Shown: positions 1-7,103, counted from the first letter of the stretch. The stretch is 15,016 bases of DNA from JANNRR01 sp031401675 (GCA_031401675.1 JANNRR010000039.1:1-15016); one strand, 5' to 3'. Program-made: numbers and translations. The notes: generated from the sequence alone by a model not told the origin.

Positions 1-136
1 GGGCTAGTGGGCGCCCGGGTTTGGCGCGGCGGGGCGGCGGGGGGGGGGGGGCCCGCCGGGATTGTGGTTATATCCCGCCCGGGCCGCCGCGCTTTTCGGG
101 GCCCCGGACGCCCCAACCTGACAGGAAAGACCCGGC
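1..136. other. GC-rich structured leader upstream of the permease pair
   Basis: No gene is supported here. The segment contains a run of 13 G (39-51) flanked by GGCGGG (36-41) and CCCGCC (52-57), which could pair. It also holds CGGGAT (57-62) against ATCCCG (72-77), and the perfect palindrome CGGGGCCCCG (97-106). In ABC operons the gap between the binding-protein gene and the permease genes often carries a hairpin that lowers permease expression, which is a possible role here. Because the window starts just before it, a sequencing or assembly artefact at the G run is equally possible. Confidence 0.35.
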
Positions 137-1126
137 ATGGCGAGCATGCAGTCCGACCCCATGCCGCCAACCGGCATCAAACTGCAGTCCGCCCCTGTCG
201 TGCGCCGCAGGCGCGCCGCGTCAAAGACGGCCCGCAAGTACGGCCATCTGTGGTTTGTTTTGCCGGGCCTGATGTTTTTCGGAGCGGTGATGATCTTCCC
301 GATCCTGTTCGCGCTGGTCATAAGCATGACCGACTGGACCGGCCTTGGCACCGATTACAATTTTGTCGGGCTGCAGAACTTTCAGAAGGCCCTGACCAGT
401 TGGCCGTTCTACCGCGCCGCCATCAACAACGGCTGGATCTTCATCTCGATCCTGATCTTTCAGCATACCGTCGGTCTTTTCATTGCGGTTCAGTTGAACG
501 AAAAGCCGCGCTTTATGGAGTTTTACCGGACGGTCCTGTTCCTGCCGGTCATCATTTCGCTGGTGTCGACCGGCTTTATCTGGACCCTGATGCTCAGTTC
601 GAACATCGGCTTCATCAATCCGGTCTTGCGCGACCTTGGGCTCGGGTTTCTGGCGAAACCCTGGCTGAGCGACGTTATGACCGCATTGCCGACGGTGATT
701 GCGGTCACCGCGTGGAACAGCCTTGGCTGGGCCGTCGTGCTGTATCTGGCGGGTCTGCAGAATGTGCCCGAGGAACTGAAGCAGGCGGCGCAGATCGACG
801 GCGCGAACGACCGGCAGATCTTCTGGCGCGTGATCTTTCCGCTGTTGTCGCCTTCGTTCACGTCGCTGACGGTGCTGACGTTCATCGGAACATTCAGGAC
901 ATTTGACCTGGTCTATGTTCTGACCGGCCCGCTGGGCTCGCCAAACTACCGCACCGATGTTCTGGGCACGCTGATCTATCGCAGCGCCTTTGGCGGCTCG
1001 GGATTCTCGAACTCGGATATCCGGATGAGCTATGCCATTGCGATGTCGCTGATCCTGTTTCTGGTGATGGTGCTGGTCTGCTGGGGTCTGATCACGGTTT
1101 TGCGCAAACGGGAGATCCAGACATGA
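137..1126 (+). CDS. Carbohydrate ABC transporter permease, MalF/UgpA type
   Basis: Inner-membrane permease half of a CUT1-type sugar importer, 329 aa, a normal length for the family. The N-terminus is basic and cytoplasmic (RRRRAASKTARK), and a string of hydrophobic segments follows from about residue 38. The family EAA loop that docks to the ATPase lies at about residues 212-238 (EELKQAAQIDGAN followed by FWRVIFPLLSP). The ATG at 137 is preferred because AGGAAAG (123-129) sits 7 nt upstream; ATG 146 is a weaker alternative. Its stop overlaps the next permease start in an ATGA junction, so the two are translationally coupled. The periplasmic binding protein expected upstream lies outside the window, and no ATPase gene follows. 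The sugar cannot be inferred. Confidence 0.93.
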   Translation: MASMQSDPMPPTGIKLQSAPVVRRRRAASKTARKYGHLWFVLPGLMFFGAVMIFPILFALVISMTDWTGLGTDYNFVGLQNFQKALTSWPFYRAAINNGWIFISILIFQHTVGLFIAVQLNEKPRFMEFYRTVLFLPVIISLVSTGFIWTLMLSSNIGFINPVLRDLGLGFLAKPWLSDVMTALPTVIAVTAWNSLGWAVVLYLAGLQNVPEELKQAAQIDGANDRQIFWRVIFPLLSPSFTSLTVLTFIGTFRTFDLVYVLTGPLGSPNYRTDVLGTLIYRSAFGGSGFSNSDIRMSYAIAMSLILFLVMVLVCWGLITVLRKREIQT

Positions 1127-1998
1127 CGACGGCAATTCCGAGCCTTGCCCGACATCGCGCGAATACGTCGCGCCGCCGCAAAAGGCTGATTGCAACCGGG
1201 CGGAGCGTGTTTCTGGCGCTGGTGTCTCTTGTCGTCATCATCCCGATCGCGGTCATGGTCCTGGCATCGTTCAAGACCGTTCCAGACTTTTTCGGCAATC
1301 CCTACGGCCTTCCCAGCACCTGGGCCTGGGACAATTACAGCCGCGCCTGGCGCGATGCCCATATCTCGATCACGCTGCCCAACACGATCTTCGTCACGAC
1401 CCTTTCCGTGTTGGGCAGCACCTTTCTGGCCGCCTTGATCGCCTATGGCATCAGCCGGAAAGAGCGCCCCTTTGCCATGGGACTTTACACGTTGTTCGTC
1501 GCGGGGCTGCTGGTGCCAGTCAACATGATTGTTCTGCCGCTGTTCATCCTGATCAAATGGCTTGGGCTGTTCGGGACGCTTTGGGCGCTTATCTTCCCGT
1601 ACATTGCATTGGGGCTGCCGCTAGGGGTGCTGATCCTCGGGCCAGTGGCCGCGACCCTGCCGCGCGATCTGGTGAGTGCGGCGCAGGTCGACGGCGCGAC
1701 CGAATGGCAGATTTTCCGGCGGGTGATCCTGCCGCTGATGAAGCCGGGCCTGATCTCGGTTGCGATCCTGAACGGGGTCTGGATGTGGAACGAATTCTTC
1801 ATTCCCCTTATCATCTCGTTCAAGCCGGAAAGCCAGACCATGCCGGTCGGCATCGTTTCGTTCATCGGTGCCTATTCGACGGAATGGGGGCTGGTCTTTG
1901 CCAGCGTCGTCGTGTCGACGGCACCGGTCGTCTTTGCCTATCTGTTGATGACGCGTCAGTTCCAGTCCGGTTTGACCGCAGGTGCCCTGAAAGGCTGA
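1123..1998 (+). CDS. Carbohydrate ABC transporter permease, MalG/UgpE type
   Basis: Second permease subunit of the same importer, 291 aa. It has a basic N-terminus (ARHRANTSRRRKR), a first membrane segment around residues 27-48, and further hydrophobic segments. The EAA loop is at about residues 181-207 (DLVSAAQVDGATEWQ then FRRVILPLMKPGL), diagnostic of CUT1 permeases. The C-terminus QSGLTAGALKG is the usual MalG-type ending. The start overlaps the preceding stop by 4 nt. It is the last gene of this plus-strand run; the next gene is convergent, and no nucleotide-binding subunit is encoded here. Such systems often share an MsmK/UgpC-type ATPase encoded elsewhere, which is an inference for this case. 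Confidence 0.93.
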   Translation: MTTAIPSLARHRANTSRRRKRLIATGRSVFLALVSLVVIIPIAVMVLASFKTVPDFFGNPYGLPSTWAWDNYSRAWRDAHISITLPNTIFVTTLSVLGSTFLAALIAYGISRKERPFAMGLYTLFVAGLLVPVNMIVLPLFILIKWLGLFGTLWALIFPYIALGLPLGVLILGPVAATLPRDLVSAAQVDGATEWQIFRRVILPLMKPGLISVAILNGVWMWNEFFIPLIISFKPESQTMPVGIVSFIGAYSTEWGLVFASVVVSTAPVVFAYLLMTRQFQSGLTAGALKG

Positions 1999-2042
1999 GT
2001 TCGGGTATTCCAGAAGAATTTCAGCGCCGGGAATGAATTTGA

Positions 2043-2055
2043 CCGTTTGCAACGG
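2043..2055. terminator. Weak hairpin between convergent genes
   Basis: CCGTT-TGC-AACGG forms a perfect 5-bp stem with a 3-nt loop, in the 72-bp gap between the permease stop (1998) and the convergent methyltransferase stop (2071). There is no clear U-tract on either strand, so a role as a bidirectional terminator is only a possibility. Confidence 0.22.
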
Positions 2056-2070
2056 GATATCCGCGTTCGG

Positions 2071-2730
2071 TCAGCCCAGCCGTTCGGCCAGCAGATGCCA
2101 GTGCCACGAGCCCGGACTGTCATGTTCGCGGTCGGCCAGCGACCAGACCTCGAACCCCGGCAACAGCGCCAGCAGGTCGCGGGCATTGCAGAAGTAGTGC
2201 GGGTGCATCTTGTCGCCGTCACCTTCGAAAACCCAGGTGTTGCGCGAAATCTCCCGCCCTGGTGCCTTCGCCTGTTCGACCGGCAGGCGGCGGGCCGACA
2301 GCATCGTGGCCATGAAACTGCCGCCGGGTTTCAACACCCGGGCGACTTCAGCCACGGACTGCGCGACCACGGCTTGGTCGCCGTGATAGATCACGTTCCA
2401 CGCCAGGACATGATCGAATTGCGCATCGGCAAAGGGCAGCGCCGTCATCCGGCCAAGGTGCAGATCGATGCCGAGGCCTGCCGCCTGCGCCGCCGCCCGG
2501 ATACTGGCCAGGGACTCCGGGGCGGCATCCAGTGCTGCCACCTCGAACCCCAATCGGGCAAATTCCAGTGCATGCCGCCCGATTCCGGCCCCGAGATCCA
2601 GCACCCGCGCCGCTTTGGCCAGGCTTTCGGCATGGGCAAGCACTTCGGGTTCGGGCTGTGCCCATTTCGAACCGGCCCCGGATCTGGCCCATTCTGCATT
2701 CCAGTAGGTGTGTGCGCTGTCGGTTGTCAC
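2071..2730 (-). CDS. Class I SAM-dependent methyltransferase
   Basis: Protein of 219 aa with a Rossmann-type methyltransferase core. Motif I is VLDLGAGIG at residues 43-51, the acidic residue that should contact the SAM ribose is in VAALDAA (D68), and the later motif is FADAQFDHVLAWNVIYH, followed by VLKPGG. Start is GTG at 2730, preceded by GGGGGA; phnE ends 14 bp upstream, so it is very probably the last gene of the phnDCE operon. The substrate is unknown. It resembles the UbiE/Methyltransf_11 group of small-molecule enzymes. Placement beside an oxyanion transporter suggests methylation of something related to the imported compound, but that is inference. It converges with the upstream sugar permease gene. 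Confidence 0.88.
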   Translation of the reverse strand: MTTDSAHTYWNAEWARSGAGSKWAQPEPEVLAHAESLAKAARVLDLGAGIGRHALEFARLGFEVAALDAAPESLASIRAAAQAAGLGIDLHLGRMTALPFADAQFDHVLAWNVIYHGDQAVVAQSVAEVARVLKPGGSFMATMLSARRLPVEQAKAPGREISRNTWVFEGDGDKMHPHYFCNARDLLALLPGFEVWSLADREHDSPGSWHWHLLAERLG

Positions 2731-2744
2731 TGCGTCCCCCGTCG

Positions 2745-3596
2745 TCAGATCAGTTTCGAACGTATCCAGCTGCTGCCTTGTTCGACTGCCACGACAAGCG
2801 CCAGCAGCATCAGGATGATCGTCAGCGCTTCGTCGTAATTGAACAGATCAAAGGCCACTTTCAGGTCGACCCCGATGCCGCCGGCCCCGACCAGCCCCAA
2901 AGCCGCCGAGCCGCGCACCGACTTTTCCAGTGCGAACATCGACGTAGCGGTGAAGGATGGCAGACAGGCCGGGAACACGGCTGAAAAGATGATGCCCATC
3001 CGGCTGGCCCCGATGGCGCGCAAGGCGTCTTGCGGGCCGGTATCGGCTTCCTCCATCGCTTCGGCAAAGAAGCGACCGGCAAAGCCGATCTTGTCGACCA
3101 TGATCGCCAGCACCCCGGCGGCAGGGCCGAGGCCGACAACGATGATGAAGAAAATTGCCCAGACCAGATCGGGCACGGTGCGAAACAGGGCGATGATTCC
3201 GCGTGCGACGATCCGGACCAATGGATGCGGTGACAGCCTGTTGGTCGCCAGAATTGCGAATGGCACGGCAAAGACCAGTCCGAGTGCCGCACCGGCAATG
3301 GCCATCTGCAGCGTCTCCAGCAGCTTCAGCGCAATGCGGTCGACCCTGGAAAGATCAGGCGGAAACATCTGCATGAGCAAGCCCGAGGGGGCAAACAGCC
3401 GGGTGATGCCGCGCCCGAGCGCGTCGACATTCGGGGCGGTGTTGGCAAGGCTGGTCACCACCAGCGCCAGAACCACGACCATGCCGAAATATTCGACCAA
3501 CGGGCGGTGCTGGAACCGCGGTGGAGCCGGGATCGGGAGTGCCTGAATCAGCGGTGCCTGAATCAGGGGTTCATGGATCGGGGGAGAAGGATGCAT
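2745..3596 (-). CDS. phnE: Phosphonate-type ABC transporter permease
   Basis: Inner-membrane permease of a PhnCDE-class importer, 283 aa, normal length for the family. The ATPase-docking segment reads DALRAIGASRMGIIFSAVF, and the C-terminal part carries the PhnE hallmarks SVRGSAALGLVGAGGIGVDL followed by FDLFNYDEALTIIL. The first membrane helix begins near residue 37. The N-terminal tail is odd: proline-rich, with a direct repeat PLIQA-PLIQA that reflects a 15-bp period DNA repeat at 3539-3566. ATG 3596 has AAGG a few bases upstream and lies 9 bp after the phnC stop, so it is co-transcribed with phnC and phnD. The substrate may be a phosphonate, phosphite or another tetrahedral oxyanion; sequence alone does not separate these. 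Confidence 0.92.
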   Translation of the reverse strand: MHPSPPIHEPLIQAPLIQALPIPAPPRFQHRPLVEYFGMVVVLALVVTSLANTAPNVDALGRGITRLFAPSGLLMQMFPPDLSRVDRIALKLLETLQMAIAGAALGLVFAVPFAILATNRLSPHPLVRIVARGIIALFRTVPDLVWAIFFIIVVGLGPAAGVLAIMVDKIGFAGRFFAEAMEEADTGPQDALRAIGASRMGIIFSAVFPACLPSFTATSMFALEKSVRGSAALGLVGAGGIGVDLKVAFDLFNYDEALTIILMLLALVVAVEQGSSWIRSKLI

Positions 3597-3605
3597 GTCC
3601 TTGCC

Positions 3606-4406
3606 TTACTCGGGGGACTTGTCAAAGAACCGGCGCAGTTTGCCGGCATCAGCTTCGGCCGTCGGCACATCCAGCGTGATGCGGCCGCCGGCCAGCCCGA
3701 TGATCCGGTCGGAAAATTCCATCGTGTGCTCCAGCCGGTGTGAAATGACGATCAGCGTCAGCCCGTCCTGCCTTGCCAGATCGCTGAGCAGGCGCATCAC
3801 ATCCTCGCCCGATTGCGGATCGAGGCTGGCGTCCGGCTCATCGGCAAGCACGATTTCCGGGCGCTGCATCAGCATCCGGGCGATGGCGACGCGCTGTTGC
3901 TGGCCGCCGGACAGGCTGTCGACCCGTTGCCGGGACTTGTCGGCGAGACCGACCCGGGCCAGGCAGGCCATCGCTTCGGCCCGAACCGGAGCCGGGGCCA
4001 GCCACTGCCACCAGCTTTGCGGCCCGCTCATCCGCGATTGCACGCCGTGCAAGACATTCGACAGCGCCGGGATGCGGGGCACAAGGTTGTGCTTTTGCCA
4101 AACCACGCCGATCCTGGCCCGGAAGCGGCGCAAGGCGCGCGGGTTGAGCGCGACCACATCCTGACCCAGCATCTCGATCCGGCCCGAGGTCGGATCGGTC
4201 AGCCGGATCAGGCATTTCAGCAGCGTCGTTTTGCCCGAACCGTTTGCCCCGATCACGGCCAGCGACGCGCCGGCGCTGGCCGTGAACGACAGGCCGTTCA
4301 AGATGTTCGGGCCACCATAGGATTTTACCAGGCCGGACACATGCAGAACAGGCCCCACCGGGGTGGAGCCTGTCGTGATCGTTCCCGCCATTGGCGGGGT
4401 GTTCAT
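3606..4406 (-). CDS. phnC: Phosphonate-type ABC transporter ATP-binding protein
   Basis: Cytoplasmic ATPase that powers the PhnDE importer, 266 aa. All nucleotide-binding motifs are present: Walker A GANGSGKTT (53-61), Q-loop Q104 in VVWQKHNLVPR, signature LSGGQ (165-169), Walker B IVLADE (185-190) with D-loop SLD, and H-loop H223 in VISHR. The stretch WQKHNLVPRIPALSNVLHG closely follows the PhnC family pattern (FQ..NLV.R..VL.NVL.G). The N-terminal 18 residues are a low-complexity extension. The start lies 7 bp after the phnD stop and the stop 9 bp before phnE. Nothing suggests inactivation. Confidence 0.95.
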   Translation of the reverse strand: MNTPPMAGTITTGSTPVGPVLHVSGLVKSYGGPNILNGLSFTASAGASLAVIGANGSGKTTLLKCLIRLTDPTSGRIEMLGQDVVALNPRALRRFRARIGVVWQKHNLVPRIPALSNVLHGVQSRMSGPQSWWQWLAPAPVRAEAMACLARVGLADKSRQRVDSLSGGQQQRVAIARMLMQRPEIVLADEPDASLDPQSGEDVMRLLSDLARQDGLTLIVISHRLEHTMEFSDRIIGLAGGRITLDVPTAEADAGKLRRFFDKSPE

Positions 4407-4413
4407 GCGCCGG

Positions 4414-5289
4414 TCACTCTATGAAGACCGAAAACTCGGTGATGCCGACATTTTCGTACATCTTGCGGACCGTGTCGTAGTTGGAATCGGTCACGTCGGC
4501 GGTGAAGCCGCCACCGATGAACTTGGCGTTTTCCTCCATCGAAGTGACGGCAGCCAGCAGCGCGTCGCTGTGATCGGCGAAGGTCTTGCGGACGGCAACG
4601 ACGACCTCGGGTTTCACGGTGGGAGAGGCCAGCAGCACATCGTTCGGCAGTTCCTTGCCCTTGACCAGTACCCGGAACTTCTGGTCGGGGAATTTGGCGG
4701 AGATCTGATCGATGTGGGTACGGTTCAGGCCGACCGCGCCAATCTCGCCGGCAATCAGGGCTTCGACGGCGACGTTGCGGTTCAGAAACACCGGCTCGTA
4801 GTCGGTGCCATAGACCAGACCGCCTTCGGCCAGCAGCGTCGCCGGCGACAGGTGCTGCGAGGTTGACCCGATTTCGCCGAACGAGATTTTCATCCCCTTC
4901 AGATCCGCCACCGACTGCGCCGGCGACGCGTCGAGCACGACGATGTTGGAATAATAGTCCGGGCGGTTCCAGGTGACCACCGGCTGGGCTTTCAGCCGGG
5001 CGTTGAACACCACGTATTCCGCCGGGCCGGTCAGCACGAAATCGACCTGATCCGCCGCCATGGCTTCTACCGCTATGGTGCGGCCGGACACCGGGAAGAA
5101 CTCGACCTTGAGGCCCGAGGCCGCTTCGAAAGCGTCCTTGAACGGCCCCATTTCTTTCTGGAGCGATTCCATTCCGTCGATGTCGGTCACGGCAAAGCGA
5201 ATGGTTTCCTGCGCGGAAACCGCCGGTGCAACGATCGCGCCGGCAATAACGGATGCGGCAACGAAGCCGGCCCTGAGCAAGTTCTTCAT
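4414..5289 (-). CDS. phnD: Phosphate/phosphite/phosphonate ABC transporter substrate-binding protein
   Basis: Periplasmic binding protein of the PhnD family, 291 aa. The start chosen is ATG 5289, giving a clean Sec signal peptide: MKNLLRAG, a hydrophobic core, then AVSA before QETIRFAVTD. An upstream AAGGGGG fits as ribosome-binding site. An in-frame start at 5370 would add 27 residues ahead of the signal and is rejected. Family features are AVTDIDGMESL near the mature N-terminus, VDFVLTGPAEYVVF, and the ligand-loop region DLKGMKISFGEIGSTSQHL. It is the first gene of the phnDCE-methyltransferase operon. A Pho-box-like repeat lies about 45 bp upstream, so phosphate-starvation control is plausible. 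The ligand is not decidable here. Confidence 0.93.
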   Translation of the reverse strand: MKNLLRAGFVAASVIAGAIVAPAVSAQETIRFAVTDIDGMESLQKEMGPFKDAFEAASGLKVEFFPVSGRTIAVEAMAADQVDFVLTGPAEYVVFNARLKAQPVVTWNRPDYYSNIVVLDASPAQSVADLKGMKISFGEIGSTSQHLSPATLLAEGGLVYGTDYEPVFLNRNVAVEALIAGEIGAVGLNRTHIDQISAKFPDQKFRVLVKGKELPNDVLLASPTVKPEVVVAVRKTFADHSDALLAAVTSMEENAKFIGGGFTADVTDSNYDTVRKMYENVGITEFSVFIE

Positions 5290-5333
5290 GGTATCTGGCC
5301 CCCTTTTGGCATGATGTACCTGCGGTAAGGGGC

Positions 5334-5355
5334 TGGCGTGACATTCTTGTGAAAG
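5334..5355 (-). promoter_or_regulatory. Pho-box-like direct repeat upstream of phnD
   Basis: Read on the minus strand, CTTTCAC (5355-5349) is followed 11 nt later by ATGTCAC (5344-5338). This matches the PhoB/PhoP box layout of two CTGTCAY units with 11-nt spacing; each unit differs from CTGTCAC at one position. It lies about 45 bp from the phnD start, a suitable distance for an activator site. On the plus strand CTGTCAC (5374-5380) is present but its partner unit is poor. The assignment is a pattern match supported by the function of the downstream genes. Confidence 0.42.
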
Positions 5356-5478
5356 TTGGGCCGCGAGCACTCGCTGTCACCAAATCTTCATCAGACGGCG
5401 GCTTGCGAACAAGGGTCAGGCGGGTTGCACTGTAGCTCGTTTGTGCCGGCATGGCTTTTCCATGATCTGCTTGGCATA

Positions 5479-5727
5479 GTGTCACCTGGCCCCGCCCAAA
5501 GGACGGCAGATGGAGGGCGAACCGATGGAAGGACTGCCCGGCTGAGCGCCGGGGACTTGGGTTTGCCGTTTCCGGGAAGGCCCGGGCGATGGAATGCAAT
5601 CACGGATGTGCCGGGGGTTACGGCTGGTTACTGCACAATGACCGACCCGACGCGACAGATGCGGACGGGCGTCACCGCGATCCTGCCGCGCCGAGACGAG
5701 AGGGCGCCGCGACCGGTGCGGGCTTAG
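5479..5727 (+). pseudogene. Truncated P1-family (DmpA-like) aminopeptidase, N-terminal remnant
   Basis: From about 5545 the reading frame encodes GDLGLPFPGRPG, then WNAITDVPGVTAGY and MRTGVTAILPR, which is the conserved N-terminus of P1 peptidases (DmpA/BapA). These are N-terminal-nucleophile enzymes that release amino-terminal residues from peptides or amides, normally about 350-390 aa. Only about 60 matching residues remain; the frame stops at 5727 near the expected P-V-x-A-G motif, where mobile-element DNA begins. The start is unclear. A good AAAGGA plus ATG pair at 5498-5512 is in another frame and meets a stop at 5543, so a 1-nt indel may separate start and body; GTG 5479 is the open in-frame start. 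It is divergent from phnD. Confidence 0.68.
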
Positions 5728-5728
5728 G

Positions 5729-6665
5729 CTGTGTGGAAACTGTGGTGCTGGACTGACCATGTGAGCGTTGAGCACCGCTGAGAGCGATGCTCGTCCGGCG
5801 GCCCGGTTGTGCCATGGCTTTGTTGCCATTTCAGTGGTGTATCGCAGCCATGAGGCCGGGAGCCCCGATCAGTGAGATCATCCGCTTGATGTTGTAGGCC
5901 AGAACATTTAGCGCCATTTCCGTTTTCACGTGTCGCAGCCCTCGGGTCAGGAAATGGGTCGCGCCCATCCAGGACTTGATCGTTCCGAACGGATGCTCGA
6001 CGGTGGAACGGCGAACCGTCATCGGGTCCGATGGTCCCTGCAGCCTGGCCTGCATTGCCTCGATCAGGTGCTCATGTTCCCACCTTGTGATCCGGCGTTC
6101 CTTGCCGGTGGTGCAACCTGACCGCAGGGGGCACGCTTGGCATTCGCTGGTCCAGTAGCGCCGGAGCTGAAGGCCGTCTTCGTCGGTCGTGTAGCGGTAG
6201 CTCAGCGCCTCGCCAGCCGGGCAGCGATAGACATCGGCCCCGGCCTCGTAGGTGAATCGGCCCTCACATACATGCCCTTGAGCCGGTTGCCCGAGGTCTC
6301 AGGGCGCGGCACGGTCGTCGTGACGTCGGCCTCGTGGCAGGCAAGGATCTCGCGCCCACTGAAGTAGCCCTTGTCGGCCAGCACATGCAGATAATCCCGA
6401 CCGAGGGCATGCTTTGCGGCCATCGCCATCGGTGCCGGAAGGTCGCGGTCATGCCCCTGGTTGGTCACCTCATGCGCCACGATCAGATGGGTCTCTGCAT
6501 CGACTGCGGTCTGCGCATTGTAGCCGACCATCCCGCTGTTGCGCGCTCTGGTTGCCATGGCGCGGGCATCGGGATCGGTCAGCGATATCTGGGCGTCCGG
6601 CACATCAGCCAGTGCCTTGTCCATCGCTTTCAGCCGTTCGATCTCTTGCTGGATGCGCCCATACC
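5729..6665 (-). mobile_element. IS1182-family element, 3' half only
   Basis: The segment holds the C-terminal half of an IS1182-type transposase plus about 100 bp of non-coding tail (5728-5830), in which I see no gene. The outer edge is uncertain. GGCTGTGTGGAAAC at 5729 abuts the point where P1-peptidase homology stops and is my preferred end; GGCTTTGTTGCC at 5816 is an alternative. The 5' half of the element, with its other terminal repeat and the first catalytic Asp region, is missing. At 6665 it meets IS5-family DNA. No target duplication can be identified, because the opposite end is lost. Confidence 0.6.
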
Positions 6666-6672
6666 GGCGGGC
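5831..6672 (-). pseudogene. IS1182-family transposase fragment (5'-truncated, frameshifted)
   Basis: Read from 6672 downward, the frame gives RRYGRIQQEIERL, then ARAMATRARNSGMVGYNAQTAV and HVLADKGYFSG (second catalytic Asp), matching IS1182 transposases. The frame is lost near 6255, where GATTCACC occurs in place of an expected GATTTCACC. One nucleotide over, the sequence continues with RFTYEAGADVYRCPAGEAL, RRYWTSECQACPL and TTGKERRITRWEHEH. It ends with STVEHPFGTIKSWMGATHF (catalytic Glu region) and the stop at 5831. About 280 residues remain of a protein normally around 450-480 aa. It must be inactive because the N-terminal part is gone and the frame is broken. The C-terminal piece could still be read as a short ORF from ATG 6055. 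Confidence 0.82.
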
Positions 6673-7059
6673 TAGCCAGAACATGACGATGGCGGCAAGG
6701 GCGCAGGCTGAGAGGAAGAGGTCGGCGCATCGGTCGTAGCGGGTTGCGATTCTGCGCCAATCCTTGATGCGGGCGAAGGTGTTCTCGATCTTGTGGCGCT
6801 TTTTGTAGAGTTCGGCATCGTGTTCGATAACAACTTTCCGGTTCTTGCGCGAGGGGATACACGGCTGAATACCCATATCCGTCAATGCGTTGCGGAACCA
6901 ATTGGCGTCATATCCGCGATCTGCCAGCAGAACCCCTGCCTTCGGCAGCGAGCGCACAAGGGCCGCAGCACCGGTATAGTCGCTGGTCTGTCCGGCACTC
7001 AGATACATCCGGATCGGGCGGCCCTTGGCGTCGGTCACGGCGTGCAGCTTGGAGTTCAA
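6202..7059 (-). CDS. Chimeric ORF: IS5-family OrfB fused in frame to IS1182 transposase interior
   Basis: An open frame of 285 codons that belongs to two unrelated transposase families. Residues 1-129 are IS5/IS427-group OrfB: NSKLHAVTDAKGRPIR, the second catalytic Asp in LLADRGYDANWF, and the DDE signature Y85-R88-E92-K99 with exact Y(2)R(3)E(6)K spacing, ending CALAAIVMFWL, where the family normally ends. From residue 130 it continues without a stop into IS1182 sequence until the frameshift near 6255, then reads about 18 aberrant residues. OrfB is normally made by frameshifting from OrfA rather than from its TTG at 7059. The fused product is unlikely to be a working transposase for either element. 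The junction is at 6666-6675. Confidence 0.8.
   Translation of the reverse strand: MNSKLHAVTDAKGRPIRMYLSAGQTSDYTGAAALVRSLPKAGVLLADRGYDANWFRNALTDMGIQPCIPSRKNRKVVIEHDAELYKKRHKIENTFARIKDWRRIATRYDRCADLFLSACALAAIVMFWLARRYGRIQQEIERLKAMDKALADVPDAQISLTDPDARAMATRARNSGMVGYNAQTAVDAETHLIVAHEVTNQGHDRDLPAPMAMAAKHALGRDYLHVLADKGYFSGREILACHEADVTTTVPRPETSGNRLKGMYVRADSPTRPGPMSIAARLARR
6666..6675. repeat. Inverted 10-mer, inner IS5 boundary
   Basis: GGCGGGCTAG here is the exact reverse complement of 7574-7583. It marks the junction between the IS5 OrfB end (…MFWL) and IS1182 sequence, and is either a terminal inverted repeat or a CTAG target plus shared flank. Confidence 0.5.
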
Positions 7060-7092
7060 CCCGCCCTTGGTGCGCCCAATCAGCCGTTTGGA

Positions 7093-7103
7093 CCCCCTTT
7101 TTT
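7093..7103 (-). other. Probable -1 programmed frameshift site between IS5 orfA and orfB
   Basis: On the minus strand the sequence is six A (7103-7098) followed by five G (7097-7093), read in orfA as AAA-AAA-GGG. A -1 slip gives AGG-GGG-TCC and enters the orfB frame (SKRLIGRTKGG…) a few codons before the orfA stop at 7080. This geometry is usual for two-frame IS5 elements, although this copy can no longer use it because of the upstream stop. Confidence 0.6.

Noticed and set aside
221..1195. A 324-codon minus-strand frame opposite the first permease
   Set aside because: Antisense shadow, highly charged Gln/Arg/His-rich composition, no recognisable domain; the plus strand encodes a clear permease.
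3213..3223. CGGACCAATGG inside phnE, matching 11 nt of the stem-loop loop sequence
   Set aside because: It has no complementary arms around it and encodes ordinary PhnE residues (HPLVRI), so it is probably a chance match.
5374..5391. A plus-strand Pho-box-like CTGTCAC for the P1 peptidase remnant
   Set aside because: The second unit 11 nt on (TCTTCAT) matches only 4 of 7 positions.
4403..5599. A 398-codon open frame on the minus strand overlapping phnD
   Set aside because: It is a frame shadow of phnD: the encoded protein is rich in Arg/Gly without domain features, whereas the phnD frame has a signal peptide and family motifs.
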